Shown here: positions 9,349 to 18,372 of the stretch, piece by piece
Layout: every line of letters starts with the position of its first letter
How positions within the stretch are numbered: the stretch's first letter is position 1
Source: Planctomycetaceae bacterium
Lineage (GTDB): Bacteria; Planctomycetota; Phycisphaerae; SM23-33
Direction of reading: 5' to 3'
Length of the DNA: 64,000 nucleotides
NCBI GenBank assembly: GCA_021371965.1
Contig: JAJFVE010000106.1
Span: 28,754 to 92,753, forward strand
Translations under genes and position numbers: made by a program
The notes under the pieces: generated by a model
The model's input: the letters and a program-made list of their open reading frames with translations, nothing else
Told to the model about the DNA's origin: nothing
Database searches by the model: none

Positions 9349-10134
9349 ATGGCTAGAAACCGTGGCTTCATTCCGGGCATCTTCAACTATTGCGATCGCT
9401 GGTGCGAGCGGTGCGCGTTTGCAGAGCGTTGCATGGTGGCGGCGGACGAGGCCAAGGGGCAGCAGCGGCAGCGGCGGAAAGGGAGGAATCCTGACGACGG
9501 GGCGAGCGTGGCTGAGGAAGTGAGTCGCAATTTTCGCAAGGTCGGGCGGCTCATCGCCCGCGGCGCCAAGAAGTGGGGGCTGGACATGAAGGAAATCGAG
9601 CGTGAGGCCGCCACGCTTGCGTCCAAAGACTTCGCTAAACTCGATGACCATCCGTTGGTCAAGGAAGCATTTGCTTATATGACGTCCTTGCGGAAGTTCG
9701 TGGAATCGCTCGCTGAAGATTTCAAGATGACGGCCGAAGATGTCATGGGGCGAGCCGCCTTCATGGAGGTCGAAAACGATGCGGCGAAAATGAAGGAAAT
9801 TCGCTTCGCGACGGAGGCCCTTGTATGGGATTCATCCATGGTGGCGGTCAAGACCAAGCGCGCCTTGGACAGCTTCTTTGACAGCGATGAGGCCTTCGAC
9901 CAGCACGATGAGAAGTCTCACATCCGGGATGCCGAGATGACAGCCGCCATCGTCCTGCGATGCCTCAACCGCGACAAGGCAGCGCTGGTGACGATCTATG
10001 AATGGAACAAGGACCGCCAGGACGCCGCGCTGGAACTGCTGGTTCATGCCGATCGCATCGGCCGCGCGCTAAGAACTCTATTGCCCGGCTGCGTTCATCA
10101 ATCTTTTCCGCCGAAGATTCTGGAGGAGCAGTAA
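9349..10134 (+). CDS. Hypothetical protein with N-terminal four-cysteine cluster
   Basis: A 261-residue soluble protein. The start at 9349 is chosen because a TATTAT -10 box ends 7 nt before it; ATG 9340 is an alternative. Residues C15, C19, C22 and C28 form C-x3-C-x2-C-x5-C, which could bind an Fe-S cluster or zinc. The rest is predicted mostly helical and charged, with a basic linker (GQQRQRRKGRNPDD) at about 40-55 and no membrane segment. Family unknown to me; the conserved-looking Cys cluster followed by helices suggests a metal-dependent regulatory or nucleic-acid-associated protein, but this is speculation. It stands alone, with a repeat-filled gap upstream and a hairpin downstream. Confidence 0.65.
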   Translation: MARNRGFIPGIFNYCDRWCERCAFAERCMVAADEAKGQQRQRRKGRNPDDGASVAEEVSRNFRKVGRLIARGAKKWGLDMKEIEREAATLASKDFAKLDDHPLVKEAFAYMTSLRKFVESLAEDFKMTAEDVMGRAAFMEVENDAAKMKEIRFATEALVWDSSMVAVKTKRALDSFFDSDEAFDQHDEKSHIRDAEMTAAIVLRCLNRDKAALVTIYEWNKDRQDAALELLVHADRIGRALRTLLPGCVHQSFPPKILEEQ

Positions 10135-10201
10135 CGTGCCAGAAGGTCGAGCGAAAGGACATTGGCAAGGCGCGTACGTGTTCTGCAGGAAGCCCTAACG
10201 A

Positions 10202-10231
10202 AATGCCCCGGCATTGCGGTGCCGGGGCATT
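10202..10231. terminator. Hairpin between convergent genes, likely bidirectional terminator
   Basis: A perfect 12-bp stem, AATGCCCCGGCA (10202-10213) with TGCCGGGGCATT (10220-10231) and a 6-nt loop, sits between the convergent Cys-cluster gene and the Gfo/Idh/MocA gene. There is no long U tract on either side, so termination strength is uncertain. Confidence 0.6.
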
Positions 10232-10262
10232 GGGGGAAAAGCTGCTTGTCTTGCTCGCGGGG

Positions 10263-11306
10263 CTACTTTCCGATCTTGATCGGCTTGCCTTGCTTGGCGC
10301 TGGCGTAGATGGCGTCGATGAGCTCCATCACGATGAGGCCTTCTTCGCCGGTGGCGGTGTGGGGGCGGTTGTTGACGATCGCGTCGACGAACTGCCAATA
10401 GCAACTTGCCGCGCCGGGCATCGGCGGGTGCAGTTTCATGTCGAACTGCGCGCCTTCGCGTTCGACGTACATCTCGGCCTCGAAGCTATACCCTTCGCCG
10501 AGGTTGCGCTGAACGAGCCCGCCCTTGGTGCCCAGCAGGCGGGTTTCCATCTTCTCGTTCTCGGCGATGTTGCCGGCCCAGGAGGCCTTGACCATCATCG
10601 TCGCGCCGTTGGCGAACTTGACCATCGCCGCGGCCATGTCTTCCACGTCGAAGGTCTTGCCCTGCGCCTTGGCGATGGGGCGGGCAATGTGGTCATACGT
10701 GTTGGCCAGCACCCACACCGGGCGCGGGTAGCCCATCAGCCACAGGGCCAGGTCCATGCGGTGCACGCCCAGGTCGATCAGCGGGCCGCCGCCGGCCAGT
10801 GCCTTGGTGCCGAACCATCCGCCGAAGCCCGGCATGCCGCGGCGGCGCATCCACGTCGTCTCGGCAAAATACACGTCGCCCAGGATGCCGGAGTCCACCT
10901 GCTTCTTCATCGCCCATGACTGGTCGTTGAAGCGGAAGGAGAAGTTGATCCCCAGCCGCTTGCGGGCCGCTTTCGATGCCGCCAGGATCTTGCGACCCTC
11001 CGCGGCGTTCATCGCCAGCGGCTTTTCGCACAGCACGTGACAGCCGGCCTTGAACGCCGCCACGGCCAGGGGCATGTGGAACTTGTTGGGCGTGGCCACG
11101 CTGACGATGTCGAGCTTCTCGGCCTTGAGCATCTCGGCGGCCGAGGTGTACAGCGACGGGATCTGCAGATTCTTGCCTCGCTCGTTGAGGATAACCTCGT
11201 TGACGTCTGCCGCGGCGACGACTTCCGCCTGGGCGTGCTGGCGGTAGCCATGTACGTGGGCCTGGCCCATGCCCAGGCCGATGATGCCGATACGCAGTTT
11301 CTTCAT
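10263..11306 (-). CDS. Gfo/Idh/MocA-family NAD(P)-dependent oxidoreductase
   Basis: A 347-residue cytoplasmic dehydrogenase. It begins with the Rossmann motif IGIIGLGMGQAHVHG (GxGxxG-like), has the family signature CEKPLAMN near residue 95, and a C-terminal alpha/beta dimerisation domain including FGTKALAGGGPLIDLGVHRMDLALWLMG, where the family's GGG-DxGxHxxD motif and catalytic His lie. Members oxidise or reduce cyclic sugars, inositols and sugar acids. The start follows the ThuA-like gene stop by one base, so translation is coupled. With the FAH hydrolase and sugar isomerase upstream, it probably serves catabolism of a sugar or sugar acid. The substrate is unknown. Confidence 0.92.
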   Translation of the reverse strand: MKKLRIGIIGLGMGQAHVHGYRQHAQAEVVAAADVNEVILNERGKNLQIPSLYTSAAEMLKAEKLDIVSVATPNKFHMPLAVAAFKAGCHVLCEKPLAMNAAEGRKILAASKAARKRLGINFSFRFNDQSWAMKKQVDSGILGDVYFAETTWMRRRGMPGFGGWFGTKALAGGGPLIDLGVHRMDLALWLMGYPRPVWVLANTYDHIARPIAKAQGKTFDVEDMAAAMVKFANGATMMVKASWAGNIAENEKMETRLLGTKGGLVQRNLGEGYSFEAEMYVEREGAQFDMKLHPPMPGAASCYWQFVDAIVNNRPHTATGEEGLIVMELIDAIYASAKQGKPIKIGK

Positions 11307-11307
11307 G

Positions 11308-12087
<780 letters not shown>

Positions 12088-12105
12088 CAGTGTCTCCAGG
12101 TTGGG

Positions 12106-13047
12106 TTACCGATTACAGGGTTCATAGAACTCGGCAGGGCTTGTGCCCAGGGTGTTCGTCAGTTCGCCGATCTTTTCGATCGTGCAGGTAATGCGGTCGC
12201 CGCCGGCCAGGAATCGCCCGCTGGCCATGCCCACGCCGCTGGGCGTGCCGGTGGCGATCACGTCGCCCGCCGCCAGCGTCATCAGGTGGCTGCAGAACGA
12301 TACGATCTCGGCCACGCTGTGGATCATAAGTTCCGTGCTGGAGTTTTGTCGGGTTTCGCCGTTAACCGACAGGCCAATGGCCAGCTTCTGCGGGTCGCCG
12401 ATCTCGTCGGCCGTCACCATCCACGGGCCCATCGGGCAAAAGGCGTCGGCCCATTTGCCGTGCAGCCAGTCGAAGAAGTCGTCCTTGGGCCGCTTGGTGC
12501 GCCCCTGGGCGTGCGTGCAGCTTCGGGCCGAGATATCGTTGGCGATGGTATATCCCGCTACGTGCTCCATCGCCTCTTTCACGCTGACGCGCCGGGCAGT
12601 GCGGCCGATGACGACGGCGAGCTCAACCTCGTAATCGATCTGTCGGCTGAAAGACGGCCAGGGGATCTCGTCGCCCGGTCCAGCCACGGCCGTAGTCGGC
12701 ATGAGGAACGGGCGCGGCGTCGTGGTGCGCGAGGGATCGTCGGGCAAATCGTGGCCGCGGTCGAACTCGCGATGGTGCTCGAGGTAATTCACCGCCAGCC
12801 CCAGCAGCTTGGGCGGGGCCGGCAGCGGGGCCAGCAGGCGGACGGTGTTGAAGTTGTGAGTTGTGTGTGGTGAGTTGTGAGCGGCTGCCAGGGCGGCGAT
12901 TGTCCGCAGGGCATCGGGCCCGGCCTGCAGTGCCGCCAGCAGCGTGGCAGGGCCATCCGGCCACAGCGCGGGGATGTCGATGAGGCGATCCTCCCGCACG
13001 ACGCCAAAACTCTGCCGCGAGTCCTTCTCAAACGTTGCCAGTTTCAT
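12106..13047 (-). CDS. Fumarylacetoacetate hydrolase (FAH) family protein
   Basis: 313 residues with FAH-fold signatures: LLGLAVNYLEHHREF, DYEVELAVVIGR (acidic metal ligands), VAGYTIANDISAR and GDVIATGTPSGVG. Family members are metal-dependent C-C hydrolases, acylpyruvases or dehydratases of 2-keto acids, consistent with a sugar-acid pathway. Two oddities are visible. Residues 56-67 (AHNSPHTTHNFN) are encoded by a TTGTGAG-type tandem repeat and look like an insertion between the N-terminal cap and the catalytic fold. The last codons CGG-TAA lie in a CCGATTAC/GTAATCGG repeat word. It is the first gene of the FAH-ThuA-dehydrogenase operon. Confidence 0.88.
   Translation of the reverse strand: MKLATFEKDSRQSFGVVREDRLIDIPALWPDGPATLLAALQAGPDALRTIAALAAAHNSPHTTHNFNTVRLLAPLPAPPKLLGLAVNYLEHHREFDRGHDLPDDPSRTTTPRPFLMPTTAVAGPGDEIPWPSFSRQIDYEVELAVVIGRTARRVSVKEAMEHVAGYTIANDISARSCTHAQGRTKRPKDDFFDWLHGKWADAFCPMGPWMVTADEIGDPQKLAIGLSVNGETRQNSSTELMIHSVAEIVSFCSHLMTLAAGDVIATGTPSGVGMASGRFLAGGDRITCTIEKIGELTNTLGTSPAEFYEPCNR
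12852..12880. repeat. TTGTGAG-type low-complexity repeat inside the FAH gene
   Basis: AGTTGTGAGTTGTGTG followed by TGGTGAGTTGTGA keeps the reading frame open and encodes His/Thr/Asn-rich residues of the FAH-family protein. It is unlike the surrounding GC-rich codons. Confidence 0.65.
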
Positions 13048-13117
13048 GGAGCAGGTAGTCTAGCGAGTGCGCGGGCACACAACAATAACGCAGTTGAAAG
13101 ATCGAATTGGAGCGAAT

Positions 13118-13153
13118 GGGTGCCACGGACAACTCCGTTGTGCGTGTCCCTGA
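13118..13153. repeat. Family D repeat copy
   Basis: This copy starts GGGTGCCACGGACAACTC and ends GTTGTGCGTGTCCCTGA. It matches the inverted copy at 9251-9286 almost base for base when reverse-complemented. It lies between the sugar-isomerase and FAH genes. Confidence 0.85.
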
Positions 13154-13172
13154 ACGTCGAAGGTGAGTAAGC

Positions 13173-13290
13173 GGGGGTGGGACACCCACGCTATGCGTCC
13201 CCAAGGGACGACACGACGCGGGGAACATGGGCGAGACCTGTCCCTTGGGGACGCCCATGCTACTCACGGGCGAGACGCCCGTGCTACTTG
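13173..13290. repeat. Composite Family C (ATGGGCG..CGCCCAT) palindromes
   Basis: Several nested hairpins lie side by side: GTGGGACACCCAC, CATGGGCG with CGCCCATG, and CACGGGCGAGACGCCCGTG at 13265-13283. The last one overlaps the end of the sugar-isomerase gene and encodes its final residues and stop. Confidence 0.85.
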
Positions 13291-14067
13291 GTGGAGATAC
13301 TCGCGCGAGCGGAGCATGCCTTCGGGCGTCACGCGGGAGGGGTTGAACTCCAGCGTCATGCCGTAGCGGTAATTGATGGCGGCCAGGCCGCAAAACATGT
13401 CGGCGAAGTCGATCAGGCCGGTGCCGGTCTCGATGTGATCCACCTGGCCGTTATGGTCGTGCACGTGCAGATGCACCAGATGTGGGGCGATCCTGCGGAT
13501 CAGGCCACTGATGCCGCCGATCTTCTCGATGCCCCCGGCGCCGCCGACGGCCGAGAACAAATGCCCCACGTCCAGCGTCACGCCGATGTTCGGCAAGCGC
13601 CAGCGGTCCAGCCAGGCGAAGTCGCCCAGTATCTCCAGGCCGATCCTCACTCCAGCCGCGGCGGCGGCGGCATTGATCTGCCCCATCGTATCGAGCCACT
13701 CCTGCGAGGCAGGGTCAGCTTCAGCGGGCAAGGCGGCGTGGGCGGTGACGACGTCGACGCCCAGATCGCCCGCGAAGGCGATGATCGGTGTCAACGCCGC
13801 GGCGGCCTGGGGCAGCTTGCCTTGGACAAACTCGATCTCGAAGGGCGCGTGGACCTCCCGCAGGCGAAAGTCGGCAAGGTCGCTGCGCCACTGGCGGCGG
13901 GCGGCCGCGTCGCAGGCGGCGGGATCTATGCCCGCCCACCAGGGCAACTGCCCCGCACAGGCGTGGAATGCCACGCCGTCGAAACCGCCCTGGCGGATCC
14001 ATCGAACCTGCTGGATCGGGTCGGCGATATCGCCGATGGCCCAGACCATGTTTGCGATTGGCCACAT
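13264..14067 (-). CDS. Sugar phosphate isomerase/epimerase family TIM-barrel protein
   Basis: 267 residues from the ATG at 14067, which precedes the first barrel strand (WPIANMVWAIGDI). The xylose-isomerase-like/AP-endonuclease-2 fold is shown by the metal-ligand motifs: Glu in GLEILGDF, Asp and His in LDVGHLF, His in LVHLHVHDHNG and the terminal Glu in TLEFNP. Members are divalent-metal sugar isomerases, epimerases or 3-keto-sugar dehydratases. The final six residues (ARASRP) and the TGA are encoded by a Family C palindrome, so the native C-terminus may have been replaced or extended. It lies 216 nt upstream of the FAH operon on the same strand and probably belongs to the same pathway. Confidence 0.82.
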   Translation of the reverse strand: MWPIANMVWAIGDIADPIQQVRWIRQGGFDGVAFHACAGQLPWWAGIDPAACDAAARRQWRSDLADFRLREVHAPFEIEFVQGKLPQAAAALTPIIAFAGDLGVDVVTAHAALPAEADPASQEWLDTMGQINAAAAAAGVRIGLEILGDFAWLDRWRLPNIGVTLDVGHLFSAVGGAGGIEKIGGISGLIRRIAPHLVHLHVHDHNGQVDHIETGTGLIDFADMFCGLAAINYRYGMTLEFNPSRVTPEGMLRSREYLHQVARASRP

Positions 14068-14209
14068 GCGGGGTAGGGTACTTCCGAGACACGCCAAAAG
14101 CAAACCTGGTACTGCCTCATCAGGTGCCTTGCGTCGAAGAGCGGCGGGGGGCATAATCTGCCGTTCTCGCCGGTTCGATCCACGTGGGCAGATTCTCAAG
14201 GGACCAGGT

Positions 14210-15142
14210 ATGATCGACATAGTCTGTCACGGTTGCGGAAAGCGGCTGAAGGTCTCCGAGCAGCACGCCGGGCGCAAAGGCAAATGCCCGGGCTGCGGCG
14301 GCGATATCGAGATACCCTCCCGTGTGCAGGAAGCTGCTCCCCAAACTGCGCCGGAAGATGCTGAGCAGCAGCCCCCGCAGTTGCCTCTGCAGGATGCTTC
14401 AGGCAGTGACGGCCAAGGCGCTGCGCGGACGAGGGCGCCGCAGGCGCTTGAGCCCGAAAGCGCCTGCGAGTGGCACTATTGCCTCAACGAGCAGACGTCC
14501 ATTCCGATGCCCTTGCGCGATATCGTCGAACTGGTTCGCCAGGGCAAGCTGCCAACGAATGTGCTGGTCTGGCGGGGAGGGATGGTCCACTGGGCGCCGG
14601 CCAATGCCTTACCGGAATTCTGCGATGCGGGCGTCAACGCTGTGCCGCCGGTACTGACGGTCGGCGGGGCGCTCCAGCCGACCACGGCGCCATACCTGTT
14701 GGACGAGTTCTCCATCGGTGTCTTTGTGCTGCTTCACTTTCTCACCGGCGGGGTCTTCAACGTCATCTGGCTTAACCTCATGCATGGCCGCATGCCCCCG
14801 CGCCGCGTGGACGACCCTTCGGCCGGCAAGGCGATTGGATTTCTCTTTATTCCATTCTTCAACCTGTACTGGATGCTGTTCACCTACCGCCGGTTGTGCC
14901 TTCGCCTTAACGAGGTGCGAGTGGAAATGGGCCTGCCGGGCGATATTCCGCAAGCCCTGCCGACGGCCATGTGCGTGCTGACCTACTGCACGCTGGCCAC
15001 GATGGTAATGTGCTCTTGCTTCATATACGTCGCGATTCTGCCGGCGCTGGCCAATGCCGTCGTCACGCTGATATTCTTCATCATCGTTCAATCGAAAGTG
15101 AATGAAATGATCGAGGTTCGGCGGCGCCGCCAGACCGGGTAG
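14210..15142 (+). CDS. Zinc-ribbon, GYF_2 (DUF4339)-domain membrane protein
   Basis: 310 residues. AAGGGA lies 6 nt before the ATG; the frame is open further upstream, but only as antisense of the isomerase gene. Residues C6, C9, C26 and C29 form a two-CxxC zinc ribbon. A low-complexity Gln/Pro/Ala linker follows. Residues about 86-136 (WHYCLNEQTSIPMPLRDI...VWRGGMVHWAPA) match the GYF_2 domain often seen in planctomycete and other bacterial membrane proteins. The C-terminal half has three or four hydrophobic segments (FSIGVFVLLHFLTGGVF, AIGFLFIPFFNLYWMLF, LATMVMCSCFIYVAIL). Function unknown; GYF_2 domains are thought to mediate protein interaction at the membrane. Confidence 0.8.
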   Translation: MIDIVCHGCGKRLKVSEQHAGRKGKCPGCGGDIEIPSRVQEAAPQTAPEDAEQQPPQLPLQDASGSDGQGAARTRAPQALEPESACEWHYCLNEQTSIPMPLRDIVELVRQGKLPTNVLVWRGGMVHWAPANALPEFCDAGVNAVPPVLTVGGALQPTTAPYLLDEFSIGVFVLLHFLTGGVFNVIWLNLMHGRMPPRRVDDPSAGKAIGFLFIPFFNLYWMLFTYRRLCLRLNEVRVEMGLPGDIPQALPTAMCVLTYCTLATMVMCSCFIYVAILPALANAVVTLIFFIIVQSKVNEMIEVRRRRQTG

Positions 15143-15165
15143 CGAGTTGCACAACGGGCGTGCTT

Positions 15166-15924
15166 TTACGGAATGAGAAAGACGTCATCGCGGTCGCCAC
15201 GCTTGCCCTGGTCTTCATTGCCCTGGTCGTTGGCGGCGTAGATGTCGTCGTCGTTGGTGGGGTCTTTTACCGTGCCCTCGAGCCATTTCGCCGAGCCGTC
15301 GTAACAGCCGACCCACTGCCCTTCGCCGTCGTGATTGGCCGAGCACGCCGAATTGTTCGCGGTGACGCCCGTCGTGCCCGGCGTGCAGCGCGGATTGGCG
15401 TCGGCGATAATCACCAGCGTGGACTTGTCGGTGCTGACCGTCGTGGGAAACGCCACCTGCGAGAGGTAGCTGTAGGAAACGCTCGCCGCCGTGAACTCCG
15501 TGGCGGCGGCAGCGGGTTCTTCCTTACCTCGGGAGCTTCCCGCTTCGGGGCACAGAAAGACTCCCCGAGGCGCGAAGCCCTTGTCGATGAGAACCCACAG
15601 GCCGGCGACATTTCCCTGCGTGAGGCTGCCCCAGTTGCTTGTGGTTAAAGCGGACGAAATCGGCAGGGCGTAGGGCACGGCCGTGCGACCGCGATGCATG
15701 CTGGGTTCTTTGGCGTACTGGAAGCACGCGCGGCTGATCTCGCGGACGTTGCTGGCGCACTTTCCGCGGTAGCCTTTCTTGATCAGGATCGCCACGGTGG
15801 GCACCAGGATGACGATCAGGACCGCCAGGATGGCCAGCACCACCAGCAGTTCGACCAGCGTGAACGCTCTTTGCCGCTGCCGTCGGGGGAGGGCGGCCCG
15901 CATGAGGGTGGGTGGGATGCTCAT
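15166..15924 (-). CDS. Prepilin-like protein with type IV pilin/T2SS N-terminal methylation motif
   Basis: 252 residues. After a basic leader (RRQRQRA) comes FTLVELLVVLAILAVLI, the classic prepilin peptidase signal with Glu5 of the mature protein, followed by one hydrophobic helix. The cleaved bond would be Ala-Phe rather than the common Gly-Phe. The globular part carries Cys residues in FLCPEAG and a terminal NHDGEGQWVGCYDGSAKW-type segment, like the many planctomycete pseudopilins (DUF1559/T2SG-like). It is a single gene with no secretion genes nearby, so it probably uses a system encoded elsewhere. It is convergent with the GYF gene (23-nt gap), and the upstream gap is filled by repeats. 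Confidence 0.87.
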   Translation of the reverse strand: MSIPPTLMRAALPRRQRQRAFTLVELLVVLAILAVLIVILVPTVAILIKKGYRGKCASNVREISRACFQYAKEPSMHRGRTAVPYALPISSALTTSNWGSLTQGNVAGLWVLIDKGFAPRGVFLCPEAGSSRGKEEPAAAATEFTAASVSYSYLSQVAFPTTVSTDKSTLVIIADANPRCTPGTTGVTANNSACSANHDGEGQWVGCYDGSAKWLEGTVKDPTNDDDIYAANDQGNEDQGKRGDRDDVFLIP

Positions 15925-16437
15925 AAACTTATTGTAGAAGCCGCCCCAGAGTCAGTCAACGTGTAGTAGTCGGCAAAGGCAGGGCAGCCGGTAACCTAAT
16001 AACAGAGTAGCCCGGTATCCAGTAGCCGAGGCTACCCAAACGCAATGGATCCCTGGAGGCGGCCTAATTATCAGGCTCCAACGGGGTGCCTTCGGCGGCA
16101 ACCCTGACGCGGCGAGCATGGCAGACAGATTTCGTTAGATGCTGCGGGCCCTTTTGCGCAAGGTCCGGGCTTGGCAGGCGATGCGCCCCACAGAGGTGAC
16201 CGTCATGGATTCGACGTTCCTGCTGACGGGAGCGTATAGCCGCGACCGCTGGACGCAGTAACCCACCGAAAAGTATTGAGCGGCCGGTTACAATGCTCTC
16301 TACTGTTGCAGTAGCATGGGCATCTCGCCCATGAGTGGCTATGGACCACGGGCAAGATGCCCGTGGGACTCACGGGCGAGACGCCCGTGCTACGGGGTAT
16401 CCCGGCTACGGGCTACCGGGTACCGATTACCGTATTT
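15925..16437. other. Repeat-rich gap between prepilin-like and MFS genes
   Basis: About 510 bases without a convincing gene. 15990-16040 and 16393-16434 hold copies of the word-like Family E repeat (GGTAACC, CCCGGTATCCAGTAGCC, GGGTACCGATTACCG), and 16314-16389 holds three Family C palindromes. A 40-codon frame at 16139-16261 (+) is open, but it has no ribosome-binding site or recognisable motif. I see no riboswitch fold or tRNA. Confidence 0.6.
16314..16389. repeat. Family C palindromes, three tandem cores
   Basis: Cores at 16314-16333 (ATGGGCATCTCGCCCAT), 16346-16366 (CCACGGGCAAGATGCCCGTG) and 16371-16389 (CACGGGCGAGACGCCCGTG). Read in frame with the MFS gene they would code MPVGLTGETPV, which explains the open frame upstream of its real start. 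Confidence 0.88.
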
Positions 16438-18132
16438 ATGTCGTGGCGTCATAAATCCTTCGATGAAGTTCCCGCCCTGGCGATCCGCGGCCCGGAGCTT
16501 CGCACTGCCTTGCGCACCGTCACGGCGGCGTGGATGTTCGGTACGGTGTGGATGGTCTGCGCCACCGGCAGCCGCGTGACGTTGTTCTGCCGGGCGCTGG
16601 GGTTCAACAACGACGACTTCGGTCTCATGGCCGGTCTGCCGTTTATCGCCACACTGGGGCACCTGATCGCGGCGATGCTCATCGAACGCACCGGTCTGAC
16701 CAAGCATCAGTTCCTCGACTTCGCGGCGGTCCACCGCCTGCTGTACGCGCTGATCGCTCTTATCCCGCTGGCGGCGATGCTGGGATACATGCCCGCCCTT
16801 CCGGCGAGATGGGCGGTCTGGACCATGCAGGCGGTGCTGCTGGTCAGCTCGTTCCTGGCCGCCCTGTCGGTGCCGGCCTGGTGGACCTGGATGGGCGACC
16901 TGATCCCCCGGCGAATCCGTGGGCGATATTTCGCCCACCGCAGCCGCCTGACGCAGTTCGTGAATATCCCCGTGGCCATCGCCCTGGCCGTCCTGCTCGA
17001 CGCCCTGACCTTCAAAGATCGCCCGCTGACCATGGCCGATCAGCCACTGCTGTTCTGGACCATCAGCGCCTTGTTCGTGATCTCGGCCATCATGGGCCTG
17101 GCCGACATCCTCCTCTTCCGCCGCCTGCGCGAGGTGCTGCCCAGCACGGCCGGCGAACCGGCGGACGCCGCTGCCCCGCGGATCGAGCGGCGGCGATGGT
17201 CTTGCCCGCCGTGGCTGGCCCGCGTGCCCCGGATGCGCCGGGCCGTCGTGCCGGCCGTCGAGGTCGGTCTGGAGACGTGGAACCTGGTAGCTGGTCCGAT
17301 GCGGGACCGCCACTTTCGCTACTACGTCACTTATGGGATCATCATCACCTTCGGGGCCACCGTCGGCGCGCAGTTCATGTGGTTGGACCTGCTGGAAACG
17401 CTGCACTTCAGCCAAACGGCCACCGACGGGCTGTTCATGATCCTGGCCCCGGTGGTGGGGCTGATCGGCTGTCGCGGGTGGGGGCGGCTGATCGACCGCT
17501 GGGGGCGCCGCCCGGTGCTGGTGGTGGGAAGCTGCCTGACGATCTTGTCGACGATGCCGTACTTTCTGGCCAGCCCGAATCTTCCCAATCCGCAATTCCT
17601 GATCGGGGCGATCAACGCCGTCGGCGCCTGGGTGCACGGCCTGACCGGCTGGGGCGGCGGGGCGTGGCTCTCGCCCAATGCCCCGGTGTCGGCGTGGCTG
17701 ATCATGAGCACCTCGATGCTCATGGGGGGCACGGGCTGGATGGGAATCTCGCTGGCTCAGAACAGCATCATCCTGGGCTTCGCCGACGGCAAAGGGCGCA
17801 GCCGCTACATCGCCGCGCATGCGGCGCTCATCAGCATCGGAGGGCTGGCCGGCAGCCTGATCGGCGGGTGGGTGGCCGAGCGATTCAAGGACATGGCGCC
17901 GATCATCGTCGGCCCGTTCCTGTGGAACAATTATCACCTGACGTTCGCCCTAAGCCTGATCGCCCGTGCGGCCTCGGTGGCGATGGCCATCCGCATGCCC
18001 GACCCGGGCTCGACAGGCGTCACGCTGATGGTGCGATCCGTCACGACGGGCCTGTACAACAGCGTGATGGTGCGGTTGTTCTACCCGCTGCGGATCTTCG
18101 GCTGGCGCGGTCCCGGCGAAGGCGGCAGCTAG
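16438..18132 (+). CDS. Major facilitator superfamily (MFS) transporter
   Basis: 564 residues with 11-12 hydrophobic segments and MFS-like loops, for example DLIPRRIRGRYFAHRS (loop 2/3-like) and WGRLIDRWGRRPVLVVG (loop 8/9 motif with D-RWGRRP). The ATG at 16438 is the first start after the Family C repeats; the extra N-terminal codons upstream are repeat-derived. There is no strong Shine-Dalgarno sequence. A proline- and arginine-rich central loop (about residues 230-285) separates the two halves. The substrate is not deducible; a sugar or metabolite exporter is possible. It is a single gene with no obvious operon partner. Confidence 0.82.
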   Translation: MSWRHKSFDEVPALAIRGPELRTALRTVTAAWMFGTVWMVCATGSRVTLFCRALGFNNDDFGLMAGLPFIATLGHLIAAMLIERTGLTKHQFLDFAAVHRLLYALIALIPLAAMLGYMPALPARWAVWTMQAVLLVSSFLAALSVPAWWTWMGDLIPRRIRGRYFAHRSRLTQFVNIPVAIALAVLLDALTFKDRPLTMADQPLLFWTISALFVISAIMGLADILLFRRLREVLPSTAGEPADAAAPRIERRRWSCPPWLARVPRMRRAVVPAVEVGLETWNLVAGPMRDRHFRYYVTYGIIITFGATVGAQFMWLDLLETLHFSQTATDGLFMILAPVVGLIGCRGWGRLIDRWGRRPVLVVGSCLTILSTMPYFLASPNLPNPQFLIGAINAVGAWVHGLTGWGGGAWLSPNAPVSAWLIMSTSMLMGGTGWMGISLAQNSIILGFADGKGRSRYIAAHAALISIGGLAGSLIGGWVAERFKDMAPIIVGPFLWNNYHLTFALSLIARAASVAMAIRMPDPGSTGVTLMVRSVTTGLYNSVMVRLFYPLRIFGWRGPGEGGS

Positions 18133-18306
18133 GACGACCTGGAAGGGCCATCGAACCTTCAGTAGTCACGGCAGGCATGTTGACGCTCGAGTTGTGCGGT
18201 CAGAGGGCGCTCCTGATAATAAGTTTCTTTCCCGCATTGCTCGTTCGGCCTATCACGGAAGAAACCGCGCGGGGCAAGCCCCGCCGCTAACGTGTCTGCA
18301 CGGTTT

Positions 18307-18352
18307 CTTCCCAATCCTCTTAATCCCGCAAATCTGCGTAATCCCGCTCTCC
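18307..18352. repeat. Family F word-like repeat (CCCAATCCTCTTAATCCC...AATCCCGCTCTCC)
   Basis: A 46-nt element upstream of the CYTH gene. A second copy at 21541-21588 shares both ends and most of the middle, and sits at the same kind of place: just upstream of a leaderless-type promoter (sigma factor gene). Confidence 0.8.
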
Positions 18353-18372
18353 CCATCCCCGGCACCGGAGGC

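Noticed and set aside
13173..13290. CRISPR-like array
   Set aside because: Units are self-complementary palindromes without regular unique spacers, and no cas gene is in the window.
15960..16040. Possible riboswitch upstream of the prepilin-like gene (GGCAAAGG, AGCCGGTAACC words recall c-di-GMP-I)
   Set aside because: The ordered GEMM core (GGCAAACC then ACGCAAAGC) is absent, and the words match the Family E repeat seen elsewhere.
16139..16261. 40-codon frame starting MLRALLRKVRAW
   Set aside because: No ribosome-binding site, no motif and location in a repeat-rich gap; kept only as a remark.
16357..16437. Upstream extension of the MFS gene starting MPVGLTGETPV
   Set aside because: These codons come from the Family C palindrome and the Family E words; the first transporter-like residues begin after ATG 16438.
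16530..18290. 586-codon plus-strand frame overlapping the MFS gene
   Set aside because: It is another frame of the same DNA with Arg/Gly/Pro-rich low-information text and no membrane segments; the MFS frame has transporter motifs.
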